A stretch of 64,000 nt of DNA from Pontixanthobacter aquaemixtae (GTDB taxonomy: Bacteria > Pseudomonadota > Alphaproteobacteria > Sphingomonadales > Sphingomonadaceae), in the NCBI RefSeq assembly GCF_009827395.1, contig NZ_WTYX01000002.1:248001-312000 (forward strand). The letters are read 5' to 3'. The position numbers were made by a program, and so were the translations under genes. Below are positions 42,913 to 52,424 of this stretch, in pieces; position 1 is the first letter of the stretch, and the number at the start of each line of letters is the position of its first letter. The notes under the pieces were generated by a model. The model made no database searches. It was given only the letters and a program-made list of their open reading frames with translations, and had not been told where the DNA came from.

Positions 42913-42934
42913 CGGGGTCGAAAAGCCCCGTATT
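42913..42934 (+). terminator. Possible terminator at the end of the GTA cluster
   Basis: CGGGG at 42913-42917 pairs with CCCCG at 42926-42930, followed by TATTT. It is short and has a poor T run, but stands 36 bases after the DUF2793 stop codon where the GTA transcript should end. Confidence 0.5.
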
Positions 42935-42952
42935 TCGAGTCCAACCGTGCAA

Positions 42953-43000
42953 AGAGAGGCATTCTTGCAACAGTTTATTTCATTGATTGCTTGCCTCTCT
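42953..43000 (+). other. Inverted repeat upstream of the OmpA gene
   Basis: AGAGAGGCA at 42953-42961 is perfectly complementary to TGCCTCTCT at 42992-43000, with a 30-base AT-rich spacer. It lies about 70 bases before the OmpA start and could be an operator or a 5' leader structure. A TAATAT box at 43047 and AAGGGG at 43053-43058 lie further downstream. Confidence 0.45.
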
Positions 43001-43067
43001 CAGCGGGAAAAGTTAGATGAACCGCTACTCGGTGGCTCTATTTCGCTAATATAAGGGGAATTACATA

Positions 43068-44192
43068 ATGCGGAAACTCGTCATAGGCATGGCGATGGCT
43101 TCAACAGCCCTTGCTTCGCCTGCACTCGCCCGCGACGGTCAATGGTATGTCGAGCTCGGTGGCGGCCCGATGCTCATTGAAGACGTCGAATTCGATGTAG
43201 ACAATGGGACCGGTGAAATTACTGCCGATACCCAAGAAGGTTACGACTTCGGTGGCGTAGTTGGTTATGACTTCGGTGCGTTCCGCCTCGAAGCTGAAGC
43301 TAGCTATCGCGAAGGCGATGTTGACGCGATCAGCGCAACCGTTGGCCTTCCACGCGATGTTGCACCAAACCAAACCGGCCCAGGCACTTTTGATGCCGCT
43401 GGTGACGTTAACGTGCTGAGCTTCATGCTGAACGGTCTTTTTGACTTCGGTCCAGACGATGGCCTTCAAGGTTTCGCTGGCGCCGGTATCGGCGTAGCTC
43501 GCACTGATGCGCAAGCTTCGATCGACCGTCGTTACCCTCAAGTTGTTGACGATTCGGATACAGGTCTGGCTTGGCAACTGCTTGCTGGCGTTCGCGCTCC
43601 ATTGAGCGACAGCTGGGATGTTGGCCTGCGTTACCGCATGTTTACAGCCGAGAACGTGGATTTGGTTGACCAAATCGGTCGTAACCTGGACGGCAAGTTC
43701 CGTTCGCACTCGATCCTAGGTACGCTGACATACAACTTCGGCGGCGAGCCAGATCTTCCACCACCACCACCAGTGGTTCAAACACCTCCACCACCGGTTG
43801 TGACACCTCCACCGGTTGTGACACCTCCTGCACCACCACCGTGCAACAAAGGTCCATACATCGTGTTCTTCGAATGGGATCAGTCAGACATTACGCCTGA
43901 AGCTGCAACCATCCTGAACAACGCTGTTTCGGCTTATGCAAATTGCGGTATGGCTTCGGTTATGCTCGCAGGTCACACCGATACTTCGGGTTCACAGCGC
44001 TACAACGATGGCCTCGCCAAACGTCGTAACGCCGAAGTAACCAGCTACCTTGCTGGCCGCGGTATCCCAAGCGACCGGATCTCCAGCGAAGCGTTTGGTG
44101 AGAACCAGCTTCGTGTTCCAACCGCTGACGGTGTTCGCGAACTGCAAAACCGTCGTGTTGAAGTGAATTACGGTCCAAACGCGGGCATGTAA
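43068..44192 (+). CDS. OmpA family outer membrane protein
   Basis: Signal peptide of about 21 residues ending ASPALA, then an eight-stranded barrel-type region (to about 226), a proline/valine-rich linker (PPPPVVTPPPVVTPPAPPP) and a C-terminal OmpA domain from about 265 (FFEWDQSDITPEAATILN, AGHTDTSGSQRYNDGLAKRR) that binds peptidoglycan. The 374 residues are normal. Codon use differs from the neighbours (for example few GCG and CGC runs), which fits a highly expressed gene. It is followed by a strong terminator. Confidence 0.93.
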   Translation: MRKLVIGMAMASTALASPALARDGQWYVELGGGPMLIEDVEFDVDNGTGEITADTQEGYDFGGVVGYDFGAFRLEAEASYREGDVDAISATVGLPRDVAPNQTGPGTFDAAGDVNVLSFMLNGLFDFGPDDGLQGFAGAGIGVARTDAQASIDRRYPQVVDDSDTGLAWQLLAGVRAPLSDSWDVGLRYRMFTAENVDLVDQIGRNLDGKFRSHSILGTLTYNFGGEPDLPPPPPVVQTPPPPVVTPPPVVTPPAPPPCNKGPYIVFFEWDQSDITPEAATILNNAVSAYANCGMASVMLAGHTDTSGSQRYNDGLAKRRNAEVTSYLAGRGIPSDRISSEAFGENQLRVPTADGVRELQNRRVEVNYGPNAGM

Positions 44193-44218
44193 TTTCGCCA
44201 ACGCGAAAACAAAATTAA

Positions 44219-44250
44219 AAAGGGGCTGGAGCAATCCGGCCCCTTTTTTG
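44219..44250 (+). terminator. Rho-independent terminator after the OmpA gene
   Basis: AAAAAGGGGC and GGCCCCTTTTTT flank a loop of GGAGCAATCC. The stem is A/T-extended and followed by six T residues, a clear intrinsic terminator; it lies about 25 bases after the stop codon. Confidence 0.9.
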
Positions 44251-44283
44251 TTATGGCTTCTATAAATCCAATCGGAGGTATTT

Positions 44284-44856
44284 ATGAAGCTCACCAAATT
44301 CGCTCTTGCCGCTAGCCTAGCTACCGCACTCACCGCATGCTCTGGCCAAGGAGAGAATGCTCCGGGCGCGGGAGACTCTGACGATCAGGCAGTGCAGACA
44401 CCGAACCGTATCGCCTATGGCGATCTTGCGCTTGGTGACGGCAGCGAAGCAGGCGCCGTGAAGATCGTATCAGATGGCCAAGCCATCAAGCTCCTCGTCG
44501 CGGCACAGAACCTGCCGGAAGGCACCCACGGCTTCCATTTGCACGAAACGGGCTCTTGTGAAGCCCCTGACTTCGCATCAGCCGGTGGCCATCTCAATCC
44601 GCTGATGAAAAGCCATGGGACCGAATCAGCCGACGGTGCGCATGTCGGCGATCTCCCCAATCTGGTGATCACAACGGACAAAGACGGACCGCAGGAGTTC
44701 GCCCTGCAAGGAAGCGAACAACAGATCTCCGACTGGATTTTTGACGCAGATGGTACCGCCGTGGTGATCCACGCCGACCCTGACGATTACAAAACCGATC
44801 CTTCGGGCAATGCCGGGGCCCGGATCGCCTGTGCCGTCCTTACGGGCGGCGACTAG
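44284..44856 (+). CDS. sodC: Cu/Zn superoxide dismutase lipoprotein
   Basis: Converts periplasmic superoxide to hydrogen peroxide and oxygen. The lipobox ATALTAC places the lipid on C19. Copper ligands are in GFHLHETGSC, the bridging His is in the GGHLNP segment, SHG and GAHVGDLPN supply zinc ligands including the Asp, and the late copper His is in VVIHADPDDYKTDPSGNAGARIACAVL, whose last Cys pairs with the first. All key residues are present. The product has 190 residues. AGGAGG-like GGAGG is before the ATG. Confidence 0.92.
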   Translation: MKLTKFALAASLATALTACSGQGENAPGAGDSDDQAVQTPNRIAYGDLALGDGSEAGAVKIVSDGQAIKLLVAAQNLPEGTHGFHLHETGSCEAPDFASAGGHLNPLMKSHGTESADGAHVGDLPNLVITTDKDGPQEFALQGSEQQISDWIFDADGTAVVIHADPDDYKTDPSGNAGARIACAVLTGGD

Positions 44857-44865
44857 GCGAGCCCG

Positions 44866-46485
44866 TTAGCCGGCATCGGCTGGCAGGACTTCACCCGCAG
44901 CCACCGCCCGCTCCTTAACCGTTCTGGCCGCCGCCGGAACCAGCTTTAGCGCCGCGAGCAGGAGCACGAGCCCGATCGGGAGTGCGATCAAGGTGCTGAT
45001 CATCCCAGCAGACAAATTGTCTCCATTGGTCGCGGAGACATAGCCTGCCATGAACGGTCCGATCCCCAACCCGATCAAGGTTGTCGCCAAGAAGAATGTC
45101 GCCGTTGCCATGCCGCGCATACGCGGAAGGACCAAGGCCTGGCTGCTGGCAGCTGCTGCGCCGAGCGCCGATGCCCCGAACATTTGTGCGAAAAAGCTGG
45201 CGACATAGAAGATCACCAGCTGATCGGTGGTGAAGGCGATGTAGAGCGGTAGCGGTGCCGCAACCAAACCGAACAGCACCACCCAAATCCGTCCATCTTC
45301 GCGTCGCTCAAGCAGGTAATCCGCCATGCGTCCACCCAGTATGACCCCCGCAAACCCCGCCAGTGCCGACGGCATACCAAGGAACCAGCCCAGATCACTC
45401 TTGTCTGCGCCCAATGCACGTTCGGCATAAGGTGCGCCCCAATAGGACGCAGAGTAAGCCATGAAGGCAACCATGCCGTAGCCAAGAATGACCAGCAGGA
45501 ATGCCGGTGAGCCCCAGGTCAATTTGAAAGTGGGCAAATCCCGAGAGCGGAGCGACATTGCCCAACTGAACACGGCATAATAGCCCACGCCGAGGAACAG
45601 CCATTGGTCTGAAAACGCGTCAAAAATTGACGCCTGGCTGGGGACCAGCCGCGACAGAAGAAATGCAAGTCCGGCGAAACCAAGCGCCGCAGCGACATTG
45701 ATTGCAAAGGCAGCCGGTCCGCGCAGCGCGGCACCAACAAAGGTGAATGGCGGAATAACTTGCAACAGCTCTTGGGCAAATCCCTTGAAGGGCTGCGGAT
45801 CCTCGGGCGTCGGCAGTCCATCAATCGCCCCGCGCACCGGCTCGCGCAAAGTCAGCACCCATATCGCAAGAATCAAGCCCGGCAGGCCGACCGCCAGGAA
45901 TGCCGCTTGCCAACCCGCCAGGCCTAGTGGGCCGCCATCAGGATAGGCTTCGTTCCAATTCTCGACGACCAGTGCACCGATCCACAGCGAGATACCGCCA
46001 CCGATATAGAGGCCGGAAGAATAGATCGCCAAAGCCGTTGCGCGAAGCCGCGCGGGAAACCAGTCTGCAATAAGCGAGTAGGCGGATGGGCTGGCAGTCG
46101 CTTCACCGACACCCACGCCGATACGTGCCACGGTAAGAGTGGTTGCATTCTTTGCGAAGCCCGAAAGCGCAGTCATTGCCGACCACAAGGTCAGGCCGAG
46201 CGCCATCAAGCGAACTCGTTTCCAGCTATCCGCCAGCTTGCCCAGCGGAATGCCGAATAGCGAATAGAATACCGCAAAGGCTGTTCCGTACAGGAAACCG
46301 AGATAGTCATCCCCGACGCCCAAATCGGCTTTGATGTCATTTGCCAGAATTGACAGGATCTGCCGGTCGATAAAATTCAGCACATAGATAATGACAAGCA
46401 CAGAAAGCGCATACCAGCTGTAGCTTGGAACTTTCTGTTCGCCGCCAGCCACGCTCGCAGTCGCGGCACCATCGTCATTTTGCAT
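44866..46485 (-). CDS. MFS transporter, spinster-like
   Basis: A twelve-helix MFS transporter. The N-terminus after a polar tail has YVLNFIDRQILSILANDIKADLGVGDDYLGFLYG; loop 2-3 is GKLADSWKRVRLMALGLTLWS and GVGEATASPSAYSLIADWF is the spinster family motif. An extra hydrophobic region occurs between the two halves. Substrate is not predictable; spinster proteins in this group often move lipids or organic acids. I chose the ATG at 46485, with 46497 and 46518 as alternatives; it overlaps queC by about 10 bases. Confidence 0.83.
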   Translation of the reverse strand: MQNDDGAATASVAGGEQKVPSYSWYALSVLVIIYVLNFIDRQILSILANDIKADLGVGDDYLGFLYGTAFAVFYSLFGIPLGKLADSWKRVRLMALGLTLWSAMTALSGFAKNATTLTVARIGVGVGEATASPSAYSLIADWFPARLRATALAIYSSGLYIGGGISLWIGALVVENWNEAYPDGGPLGLAGWQAAFLAVGLPGLILAIWVLTLREPVRGAIDGLPTPEDPQPFKGFAQELLQVIPPFTFVGAALRGPAAFAINVAAALGFAGLAFLLSRLVPSQASIFDAFSDQWLFLGVGYYAVFSWAMSLRSRDLPTFKLTWGSPAFLLVILGYGMVAFMAYSASYWGAPYAERALGADKSDLGWFLGMPSALAGFAGVILGGRMADYLLERREDGRIWVVLFGLVAAPLPLYIAFTTDQLVIFYVASFFAQMFGASALGAAAASSQALVLPRMRGMATATFFLATTLIGLGIGPFMAGYVSATNGDNLSAGMISTLIALPIGLVLLLAALKLVPAAARTVKERAVAAGEVLPADAG

Positions 46486-47167
46486 AAATTGTCCCATCCT
46501 CAATGCCTGCTTCGGCAAATCCCTTCTGCCTCAATCGGCAGCTGTCGCAAACCCCACAAGCTTCGCGATTTTCTGTCGGGTCATAGCATGACCAGCTCAG
46601 CCCTGTATCAAGCTTTAACCGGGCCGCCTCGCGGGCGATATCAGCTTTGGTCATATTCTCGAGCGGGGTGTTGATCCGAAACGGCCCATCCTCAACACCG
46701 GATTTGGTTCCCAATCGCGCCGTCTCGGCAAAGCTGGCGATAAATTCGGGACGGCAGTCGGGATAGCCCGAATAATCCAGAGCATTCACTCCGATAAAAA
46801 CATCGTGTGACCCGGTTGTTTCGGCCCAAGCGAGAGTAAGTGAGAGAAACACCAAATTGCGCGCGGGCACATAGGTCACCGGAATATCATCTCCGACGCC
46901 GCTCTTTGGTACTTCGATGTCATCAGTTAGCGCAGAGCCCCCAAAGGCGCGCAGATCCAAAGGCAGGATGACGTGTCGCTTGCAGCCGAGCATTTGTGCA
47001 ATCTGTTTAGCAGATTCCAATTCAATCCGGTGGCGCTGCCCATAGTCGATTGTGAGAGCATATAACGCAAAGCCCTGCTCACGCGCCAACGCGGCTGAGA
47101 CCATCGAATCAAGCCCGCCCGAGAGCAGCACAACCGCAGATTTTTGGGGTGAAGAATTGTCGCTCAT
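46475..47167 (-). CDS. queC: 7-cyano-7-deazaguanine synthase
   Basis: Converts 7-carboxy-7-deazaguanine to preQ0 with ATP and ammonia, in queuosine synthesis. PP-loop VVLLSGGLDSMVSAALA near the N-terminus and the C-terminal zinc site with CYDPTENREACGVCDSC are both complete. The ATG at 47167 gives the standard N-terminus, 230 residues. No queD or queE is next to it; gluQRS at 12 kb uses the product of this pathway. Confidence 0.93.
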   Translation of the reverse strand: MSDNSSPQKSAVVLLSGGLDSMVSAALAREQGFALYALTIDYGQRHRIELESAKQIAQMLGCKRHVILPLDLRAFGGSALTDDIEVPKSGVGDDIPVTYVPARNLVFLSLTLAWAETTGSHDVFIGVNALDYSGYPDCRPEFIASFAETARLGTKSGVEDGPFRINTPLENMTKADIAREAARLKLDTGLSWSCYDPTENREACGVCDSCRLRQKGFAEAGIEDGTIYAK

Positions 47168-47227
47168 TGCCGACGGGCTAGTCGCAATCACTGCCACTCG
47201 CAATCCCGTACAACGATCAAAAGCAAA

Positions 47228-47683
47228 CTAACCGGTGCAGCTACCGATCCTGCGCGCTTCCGCAGTGAATTGAAACGGGCTTTCGTTGGTTGTCCCTTGC
47301 CCTTCAATCTGCACCAGCGATGATGTCTCGCGCCGGATACTGGTCCGGCCATAGCCGTTGCCACTGCAAGTATATTGCACGGTAACCTCGTCGGGGCTGT
47401 CTTCGACAATGAAACGTTTGCAAGACGATCCTGCATGACGAAGCTGTAACAGCTCGCGTCCGGTCCGAACGCAAATCTTGCGCGATTCCCCTTTGGCCCG
47501 GTTGCGGATTTCCCACTGCCCCTTCTGCAGACCATCCAGCATCGCAAGAGTAGGGGCCTGTGCAGTGGCGGGAATCGCAACACAAACGCATGCAGACAGA
47601 GCTGCAAACACAGCAGCCAGACCGCGAATTGGCGGTGTTGCCATTGCCTGTTTGATTGTCCTGCGTGTCATAGTCTCTCGCAT
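47228..47683 (-). CDS. DUF3617-like secreted protein
   Basis: A short polar start is followed by a hydrophobic signal segment (GLAAVFAALSACVCVAIPATAQA) and a mature part beginning LDGLQKGQWEIRNRAKGES, with cysteine pairs (KICV, SSCKRF, YTCSG, IGSCTG). This is the layout of DUF3617 proteins, whose function is unknown. The ATG at 47683 is preferred (47671 also possible); the longer frame would overlap hslO. It lies between hslO and queC on the reverse strand, separated from each by about 50-60 bases. Confidence 0.6.
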   Translation of the reverse strand: MRETMTRRTIKQAMATPPIRGLAAVFAALSACVCVAIPATAQAPTLAMLDGLQKGQWEIRNRAKGESRKICVRTGRELLQLRHAGSSCKRFIVEDSPDEVTVQYTCSGNGYGRTSIRRETSSLVQIEGQGTTNESPFQFTAEARRIGSCTG

Positions 47684-47729
47684 ATCACAAATTGTGCCTT
47701 GCCCAGAAGCAATATTCGTTCGGCCGCTC

Positions 47730-48623
47730 CTACGCCGCAATCGGGAACACTTTGGAACAAAACGCACAATCGACCTGAATGATCCCGTGTTCGTCTTTCA
47801 TTTCCTCGCGCTCGCTTGCTGAGAACCGGCCGATCAGTTCCTGATAGTGCTCGATCGAGCAGCGGCAGCCGCGCCGCAGGTCCGCACCCGGCTGCACCCG
47901 GATTTCGTCCTCTTCATGGAACAGCCGCCAGATAAGTTGATCAAGCGATAGCGCGCTGTCGACCAATTCTTCATAGCGCGTGCTGCCCGCGAGCACCGAT
48001 ACATGCTCCCACTCGGGATGATCGAGCCGGGCATGCAAGCGCTCGCGACCCTCTTCGCCGTCGGGCAGATGCTGGACCAGCAGCCCTGCGGCGACGCAGC
48101 TATTACCGGCGGAATGCACCGCGATTTTGATCAGCGTCGGGATCTGTTCCGACTGGATGAAATAGGCTTCGCATGCAGCCGATAGCGTATCCCCTTCCAG
48201 CGGTACGATGCCTTGATAGCGCCCCCCCTTACCCGGCCGGTCGAACGTGATCGCAAGATAGCCTTTGCCGAAAAGCGCAAAGAGCGACGGATTGGCACCA
48301 AGTTCCGCCAGCCGCGCCGCGTCAAAATCGACATATCCGCGAAGCTCGCCCTCTTTGAAATCGCAAGCGAGAAGGCGCACGACTCCGTCTTCGGTCTGCG
48401 CTTGCATTGTCATCTGCGCGCCTTCTTCCTTGAGAAGGCCGCCGATTAACGCCGATAGGACCAGCGCTTCGGCCAGCAAATGGGTGATCGCTGGCGGATA
48501 GTCATGCGCCGACAGAATCGTGTCGAGCACCTTGTCCAGACGCACCGCGCGCCCGCGCGCGTTGCGACCCGGGAGAGTAAAGCCCAGCAGTTGATCGCCA
48601 AAAATCTCGGATGGTTCGGTCAT
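47730..48623 (-). CDS. hslO: Redox-regulated chaperone Hsp33
   Basis: Hsp33 is a holdase switched on by oxidation. The 297-residue protein has the N-terminal core (LLGFTLPGRNARGRAVRLDKVLDTIL; GNSCVAAGLLVQHLP) and the C-terminal zinc switch with CRCSIEHY and VDCAFCSKVF, i.e. CxC and CxxC, all four cysteines present. It is upstream of the DUF3617-like gene and downstream of the argD-argF pair on the same strand. Confidence 0.93.
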   Translation of the reverse strand: MTEPSEIFGDQLLGFTLPGRNARGRAVRLDKVLDTILSAHDYPPAITHLLAEALVLSALIGGLLKEEGAQMTMQAQTEDGVVRLLACDFKEGELRGYVDFDAARLAELGANPSLFALFGKGYLAITFDRPGKGGRYQGIVPLEGDTLSAACEAYFIQSEQIPTLIKIAVHSAGNSCVAAGLLVQHLPDGEEGRERLHARLDHPEWEHVSVLAGSTRYEELVDSALSLDQLIWRLFHEEDEIRVQPGADLRRGCRCSIEHYQELIGRFSASEREEMKDEHGIIQVDCAFCSKVFPIAA

Positions 48624-48669
48624 GACCCGAATATGGGGTCATAGCGGCAGAAAGCCACCCCGAATCATT

Positions 48670-49599
48670 TCAGAGCTTGCCCAGAGCCCACAGCAGAATC
48701 GATTTTTGCGCGTGGATTCGATTCTCTGCCTCGTCGAAAACGCTGGACTGCGGGCCTTCGAACACTGCTTCATTGACTTCGTCACCGACATGCGCGGGGA
48801 GGCAATGCAGAAAACGCGCATCGGGTTTCGCCCGCGCCATCAGCGCTTCATTGACCTGAAAAGGCGCCATCGCGCCAAGCTTGTTTTCGACATTTTCCTG
48901 ACCCATCGACACCCAGGTGTCGGTAATCACGACATCAGCACCTTCAGCCGCCTGTTCCGCGTCTTGCGTTAGCGTGACCACGGAACCCCCAGCGCGGGCC
49001 ATTTCGACGAATTCTGCATCAGGCTCGAAACCGGCAGGGGTTGCTACGCGCACGTTGAATTTGAGTAATCCGGCTGCCTCCAGAATTGAGTGCAGCACGT
49101 TATTCCCGTCTCCGAACCAGGCCACTTCAAGCCCCGGGAGCGGTTTCTTTTGCTCCAAAATTGTCAGCAAATCGGCGACGATCTGGCACGGGTGCGACCG
49201 ATCGGTCAGGCCATTGATCACCGGAACCGATGCATGCTGCGCCATTTCCTCGATTTTTGCGTGATCGTCTGTTCGGATCATGATCGCATCGGCCATCCGG
49301 CTCAGCACGCGGGCGGTGTCAGCAATCGATTCGCCGCGCCCGAGCTGGCTCGTTCCTGAGTCGAGAATGATCGCGCTGCCGCCCAGCTGGCGCATCGCAA
49401 TGTCGAAGCTCACCCGCGTGCGGGTCGAGTTTTTTTCAAAAATCATCGCCAGCACATACCCATCGAGCGGCTTATCCGCGTCGGGTTTGCCCTTGGGCCA
49501 AGATGCGCGGGCGGCTTTTCGCTCATGCGCATCATTCATCATTGCCGCAATGGCATCTGCACCTGCATCGGACAGATCGAGAAAGTGCCTAAGTTCCAT
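48670..49599 (-). CDS. argF: Ornithine carbamoyltransferase
   Basis: Condenses ornithine and carbamoyl phosphate to citrulline. The 309-residue protein has the carbamoyl phosphate site STRTR at residues 58-62 ([12 protein letters not shown]), HPCQ at about 136-139, the ornithine-side region DTWVSMGQE, and [13 protein letters not shown]. The start codon overlaps the last base of the argD stop codon (TGATG). With argD it forms an arginine-synthesis pair. Confidence 0.95.
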   Translation of the reverse strand: MELRHFLDLSDAGADAIAAMMNDAHERKAARASWPKGKPDADKPLDGYVLAMIFEKNSTRTRVSFDIAMRQLGGSAIILDSGTSQLGRGESIADTARVLSRMADAIMIRTDDHAKIEEMAQHASVPVINGLTDRSHPCQIVADLLTILEQKKPLPGLEVAWFGDGNNVLHSILEAAGLLKFNVRVATPAGFEPDAEFVEMARAGGSVVTLTQDAEQAAEGADVVITDTWVSMGQENVENKLGAMAPFQVNEALMARAKPDARFLHCLPAHVGDEVNEAVFEGPQSSVFDEAENRIHAQKSILLWALGKL

Positions 49600-50789
49600 C
49601 AGCTAGCCTCGGGGATTTTGTAATCAGCAGCGCCCGCCGAAAGTTTCTCGAAGAATTCTTCGATTTCGGCATCGCCGATGACAAGGGGCGGCAGCAACCG
49701 CAAGGTGTTGTCGCCTGCCGCGACCATCAGCAATTGGTGATTGTCGCGCAAATGGACAAAAAACGGGCGGCTTTCGACCTTCATCTTTATGCCCAGCATC
49801 AAGCCTTTTCCGCGAACCAGTTCAAACAGATCGGGGTAGTTGCCGATGAATTGTTCCAACCGCGTACGGATCCGTTCGCCAGTCTCGCGCACATTGGCGA
49901 GAAACGCCTCGTTGGCCACCGCTTCCATCACGGCGGTGCCTGCTGCCATCGCAAGCGGGTTGCCGCCATAGGTCGAGCCATGCGTGCCGAATGTCATCCC
50001 GCGCGCAGCTTTCTCTGTCGCAAGGCAAGCGCCCAGCGGGAATCCGCCGCCAATACCCTTTGCCGTAGCGACGATGTCGGGCGTGATTCCGTAATGCTCG
50101 TAAGCGTAAAGCTTGCCCGTACGCGCCACACCGCACTGCACTTCGTCGAGCGCGAGCATGAGATCATGCTCGTCGGCAAGCGCGCGCAGCCCTTTGATAA
50201 ACGCATCGGACGCCGGGCGGATGCCGCCTTCACCCTGAATCGGCTCCACCAGGAAACCGGCGGTGTTGGGACCGATCAACGATTCAGCCATCTCCAGATC
50301 GTCAAACTCGCAATATTTGAATCCTTCGAGCAGCGGCTGGAAGCCGTGATGCATTTTGGTTTGGTTCGAAGCGCTGATCGTCGCCATCGTCCGACCATGA
50401 AAGGCATTGGTGAAGGTAATCAGCTCATGCTTGTGGTCGTTGCCAGCTGATTGGTGATAAGCGCGAGCGGTCTTGATCGCGGTCTCGACCGCTTCCGCGC
50501 CCGAATTGGTGAAAAACACCGTATCGGCAAAAGTGTTGTCGACCAGCATTTGCGCCAGCTTTTCACCCTGCGGACTGCCATAGAGATTGGAGACATGCAT
50601 CAATGTCTCGGCCTGCTTCTGGATCGCCCCGATCAGCCCTTCATGCGAATGGCCAAGCAGGTTCACCGCAATACCGCTCGCGAAGTCGAGATAGCGCGTG
50701 CCATCTTCGTCAATCAGATGACAATGCTCTCCTCGCACAGGGCGAACACCGCAGCGGGGATAGACGGGCATGAGCGGAGTGATAGCCAT
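49599..50789 (-). CDS. argD: Acetylornithine aminotransferase
   Basis: PLP aminotransferase making N-acetylornithine from the semialdehyde, possibly also acting on succinyldiaminopimelate. 396 residues. [16 protein letters not shown] near 94-109, [31 protein letters not shown] and PLP lysine K244 in [13 protein letters not shown]. It leads the argD-argF operon. There is a 172-base gap upstream to the cold-shock gene in which I see nothing definite. Confidence 0.94.
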   Translation of the reverse strand: MAITPLMPVYPRCGVRPVRGEHCHLIDEDGTRYLDFASGIAVNLLGHSHEGLIGAIQKQAETLMHVSNLYGSPQGEKLAQMLVDNTFADTVFFTNSGAEAVETAIKTARAYHQSAGNDHKHELITFTNAFHGRTMATISASNQTKMHHGFQPLLEGFKYCEFDDLEMAESLIGPNTAGFLVEPIQGEGGIRPASDAFIKGLRALADEHDLMLALDEVQCGVARTGKLYAYEHYGITPDIVATAKGIGGGFPLGACLATEKAARGMTFGTHGSTYGGNPLAMAAGTAVMEAVANEAFLANVRETGERIRTRLEQFIGNYPDLFELVRGKGLMLGIKMKVESRPFFVHLRDNHQLLMVAAGDNTLRLLPPLVIGDAEIEEFFEKLSAGAADYKIPEAS

Positions 50790-50961
50790 GAAAAATTCCT
50801 ACGATTGAATACAGTAAGAGAGTGCCAAAAACGAATGGCGACCCCATAGGAGCCGCCATCCAGAATTTCTATTCACTTGTAACTATATTGGTCAATCGCC
50901 GCCCTCAATAAGCGGTTGGCAACTGCCTTTCGCCACAAGTGGGGGTCAAAAAAGCGCGAGC

Positions 50962-51702
50962 TTACTCAGCCGCGACCAGATTGACCGCCGAATGTTTTCC
51001 TCGTCGGTCCACTTCGAGGTCGAACTGGTAACGCTCACCCTCGTTGATCGCCGTCAGGCCCGAACGTTCGACCGCGCTGATATGCACGAATGCATCGGGT
51101 TGACCATCATCGCGCACGAGGAAGCCAAAGCCCTTCATGGAATTGAAGAATTTGACTGTGCCGGTTGCTTTTTCGCCGGTTAGTTCGCGCTGCGGAGGCC
51201 CGCCGCGATCACCGCCGCTTTCAACGGCAATCACATCGCCAACGACTTGCAAATCCTGGGCAGAGGTTTTCCCGCCGCGATCGACAAGGTTATATTCCAG
51301 GCCCTGACCTTCGGCGAGACCCTGCAGGCCTGCGCGCTCTACCGCAGAGATATGCACGAACACATCTTCGCCACCGCCTTCTTGCTGGATGAAGCCAAAG
51401 CCCTTCTGGCTATTGAAGAACTTCACCACGCCTTTGCCGGTCCCGACGACCTGTGCGGGCATACGATCGCCGCCACCACGAAAGCCACCGCCTCCGCCGC
51501 CACCACGGAAGCCGCCACCACCGCCGCCGCCGCCGCGATTACCACCGCCGAAACGGTCGCCGCCGCCTCCGAAGCGATCACCGCCACCGCCAAAGCCGTC
51601 GCCGCCGCCAAAATTGCCGCCACCGCCGAAAGGATCGAAATCTTCACCGATGTTATCGCGCTTGTCACGGCCCCGGCCACGGCGCCCTTTATCATAACCC
51701 AT
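50962..51702 (-). CDS. Two-domain cold shock protein with Gly/Arg-rich N-terminus
   Basis: Two cold shock domains in tandem: first about residues 88-155 ([29 protein letters not shown]) and second about 178-244 ([30 protein letters not shown]). RNP1 and RNP2 motifs are intact in both. The first 80 residues are a low-complexity region of Gly, Arg, Phe and Asp with [12 protein letters not shown]-type repeats and RGG units, unusual for bacteria and like eukaryotic RNA-binding proteins. 246 residues. It probably binds RNA as an antiterminator or chaperone. A 5' leader of up to 260 bases precedes it. Confidence 0.88.
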   Translation of the reverse strand: MGYDKGRRGRGRDKRDNIGEDFDPFGGGGNFGGGDGFGGGGDRFGGGGDRFGGGNRGGGGGGGGFRGGGGGGGFRGGGDRMPAQVVGTGKGVVKFFNSQKGFGFIQQEGGGEDVFVHISAVERAGLQGLAEGQGLEYNLVDRGGKTSAQDLQVVGDVIAVESGGDRGGPPQRELTGEKATGTVKFFNSMKGFGFLVRDDGQPDAFVHISAVERSGLTAINEGERYQFDLEVDRRGKHSAVNLVAAE

Positions 51703-51962
51703 AATCTAAAACGTACCTTCGTATTCGCCGTCCAAATTTGTATTCTGTTGGTGATGCGGACAGCAGGCTCACTCAACAAAAAAGACTGTCAGACAATTCT
51801 GCACAGACTCGCAAGCAATAATCATAGCGCAGAACGCTCTACAGCGCGACTATTTTCACTTTATCGCGCTTTCTACCGTTCAAATGTGACATTTTCGCAT
51901 AGCGCATTGGATGCCATGCTCTACATTGCGCCGCACAATTGCATGCTATTGGAGACTGGATG

Positions 51963-52397
51963 ATGAGTGATTTTCGCCGCTTGAGCAGCTCGGTATTGGC
52001 GAGCCCGCAGATAAGCACTGACGACATTGACGCGGCGAAGAAGATGGGCGTCACATTGATCATCAACAATCGTCCCGATGGCGAAGCCCCTGACCAGCCC
52101 GAAGGCGCGCTGATCGAGCAGGCCGCACGCGCAGCCGGCCTAGACTATCTGGCGATACCGATCGGCCAGGCCGGATTTGGCAAAGAACAAATTGCCGCGA
52201 TGGCTGACGCGTTCGTGCAAGCTGACGGGACAATACTCGCCTATTGCCGGTCGGGTACACGGTCGACATTCCTGTGGTCGCTTGCGCAAGCGAGCCAAGG
52301 GCAGGATCCGGCCGAAATCAGTCAGGCCGCAGCCGATGCGGGCTATGATGTGTCGCCAATCCGGCCGATGCTCGATGCATTTTCCGGAGAAAGTTGA
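51963..52397 (+). CDS. DUF442/TIGR01244 phosphatase-like protein
   Basis: A 144-residue protein-tyrosine-phosphatase-like fold. The catalytic loop is AYCRSGTRSTFLW (Cx5R, as in PTPs) and INNRPDGEAPDQP is the general-acid region of this family. These proteins occur alone or joined to Blh hydrolases and may act on sulfur or phospho substrates. ATG at 51963 (or 51960) follows a GGAG. It lies in front of the secreted hypothetical protein gene with 27 bases between. Confidence 0.8.
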   Translation: MSDFRRLSSSVLASPQISTDDIDAAKKMGVTLIINNRPDGEAPDQPEGALIEQAARAAGLDYLAIPIGQAGFGKEQIAAMADAFVQADGTILAYCRSGTRSTFLWSLAQASQGQDPAEISQAAADAGYDVSPIRPMLDAFSGES

Positions 52398-52424
52398 AAC
52401 GGGAAATTTTGGGGATCGAGTAGG

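Noticed and set aside
51247-51963. Forward frame of 238 codons opposite the cold shock gene
   Set aside because: An Ala/Thr-rich shadow produced by the Gly-rich tract read in reverse complement; cold shock motifs are intact on the reverse strand.
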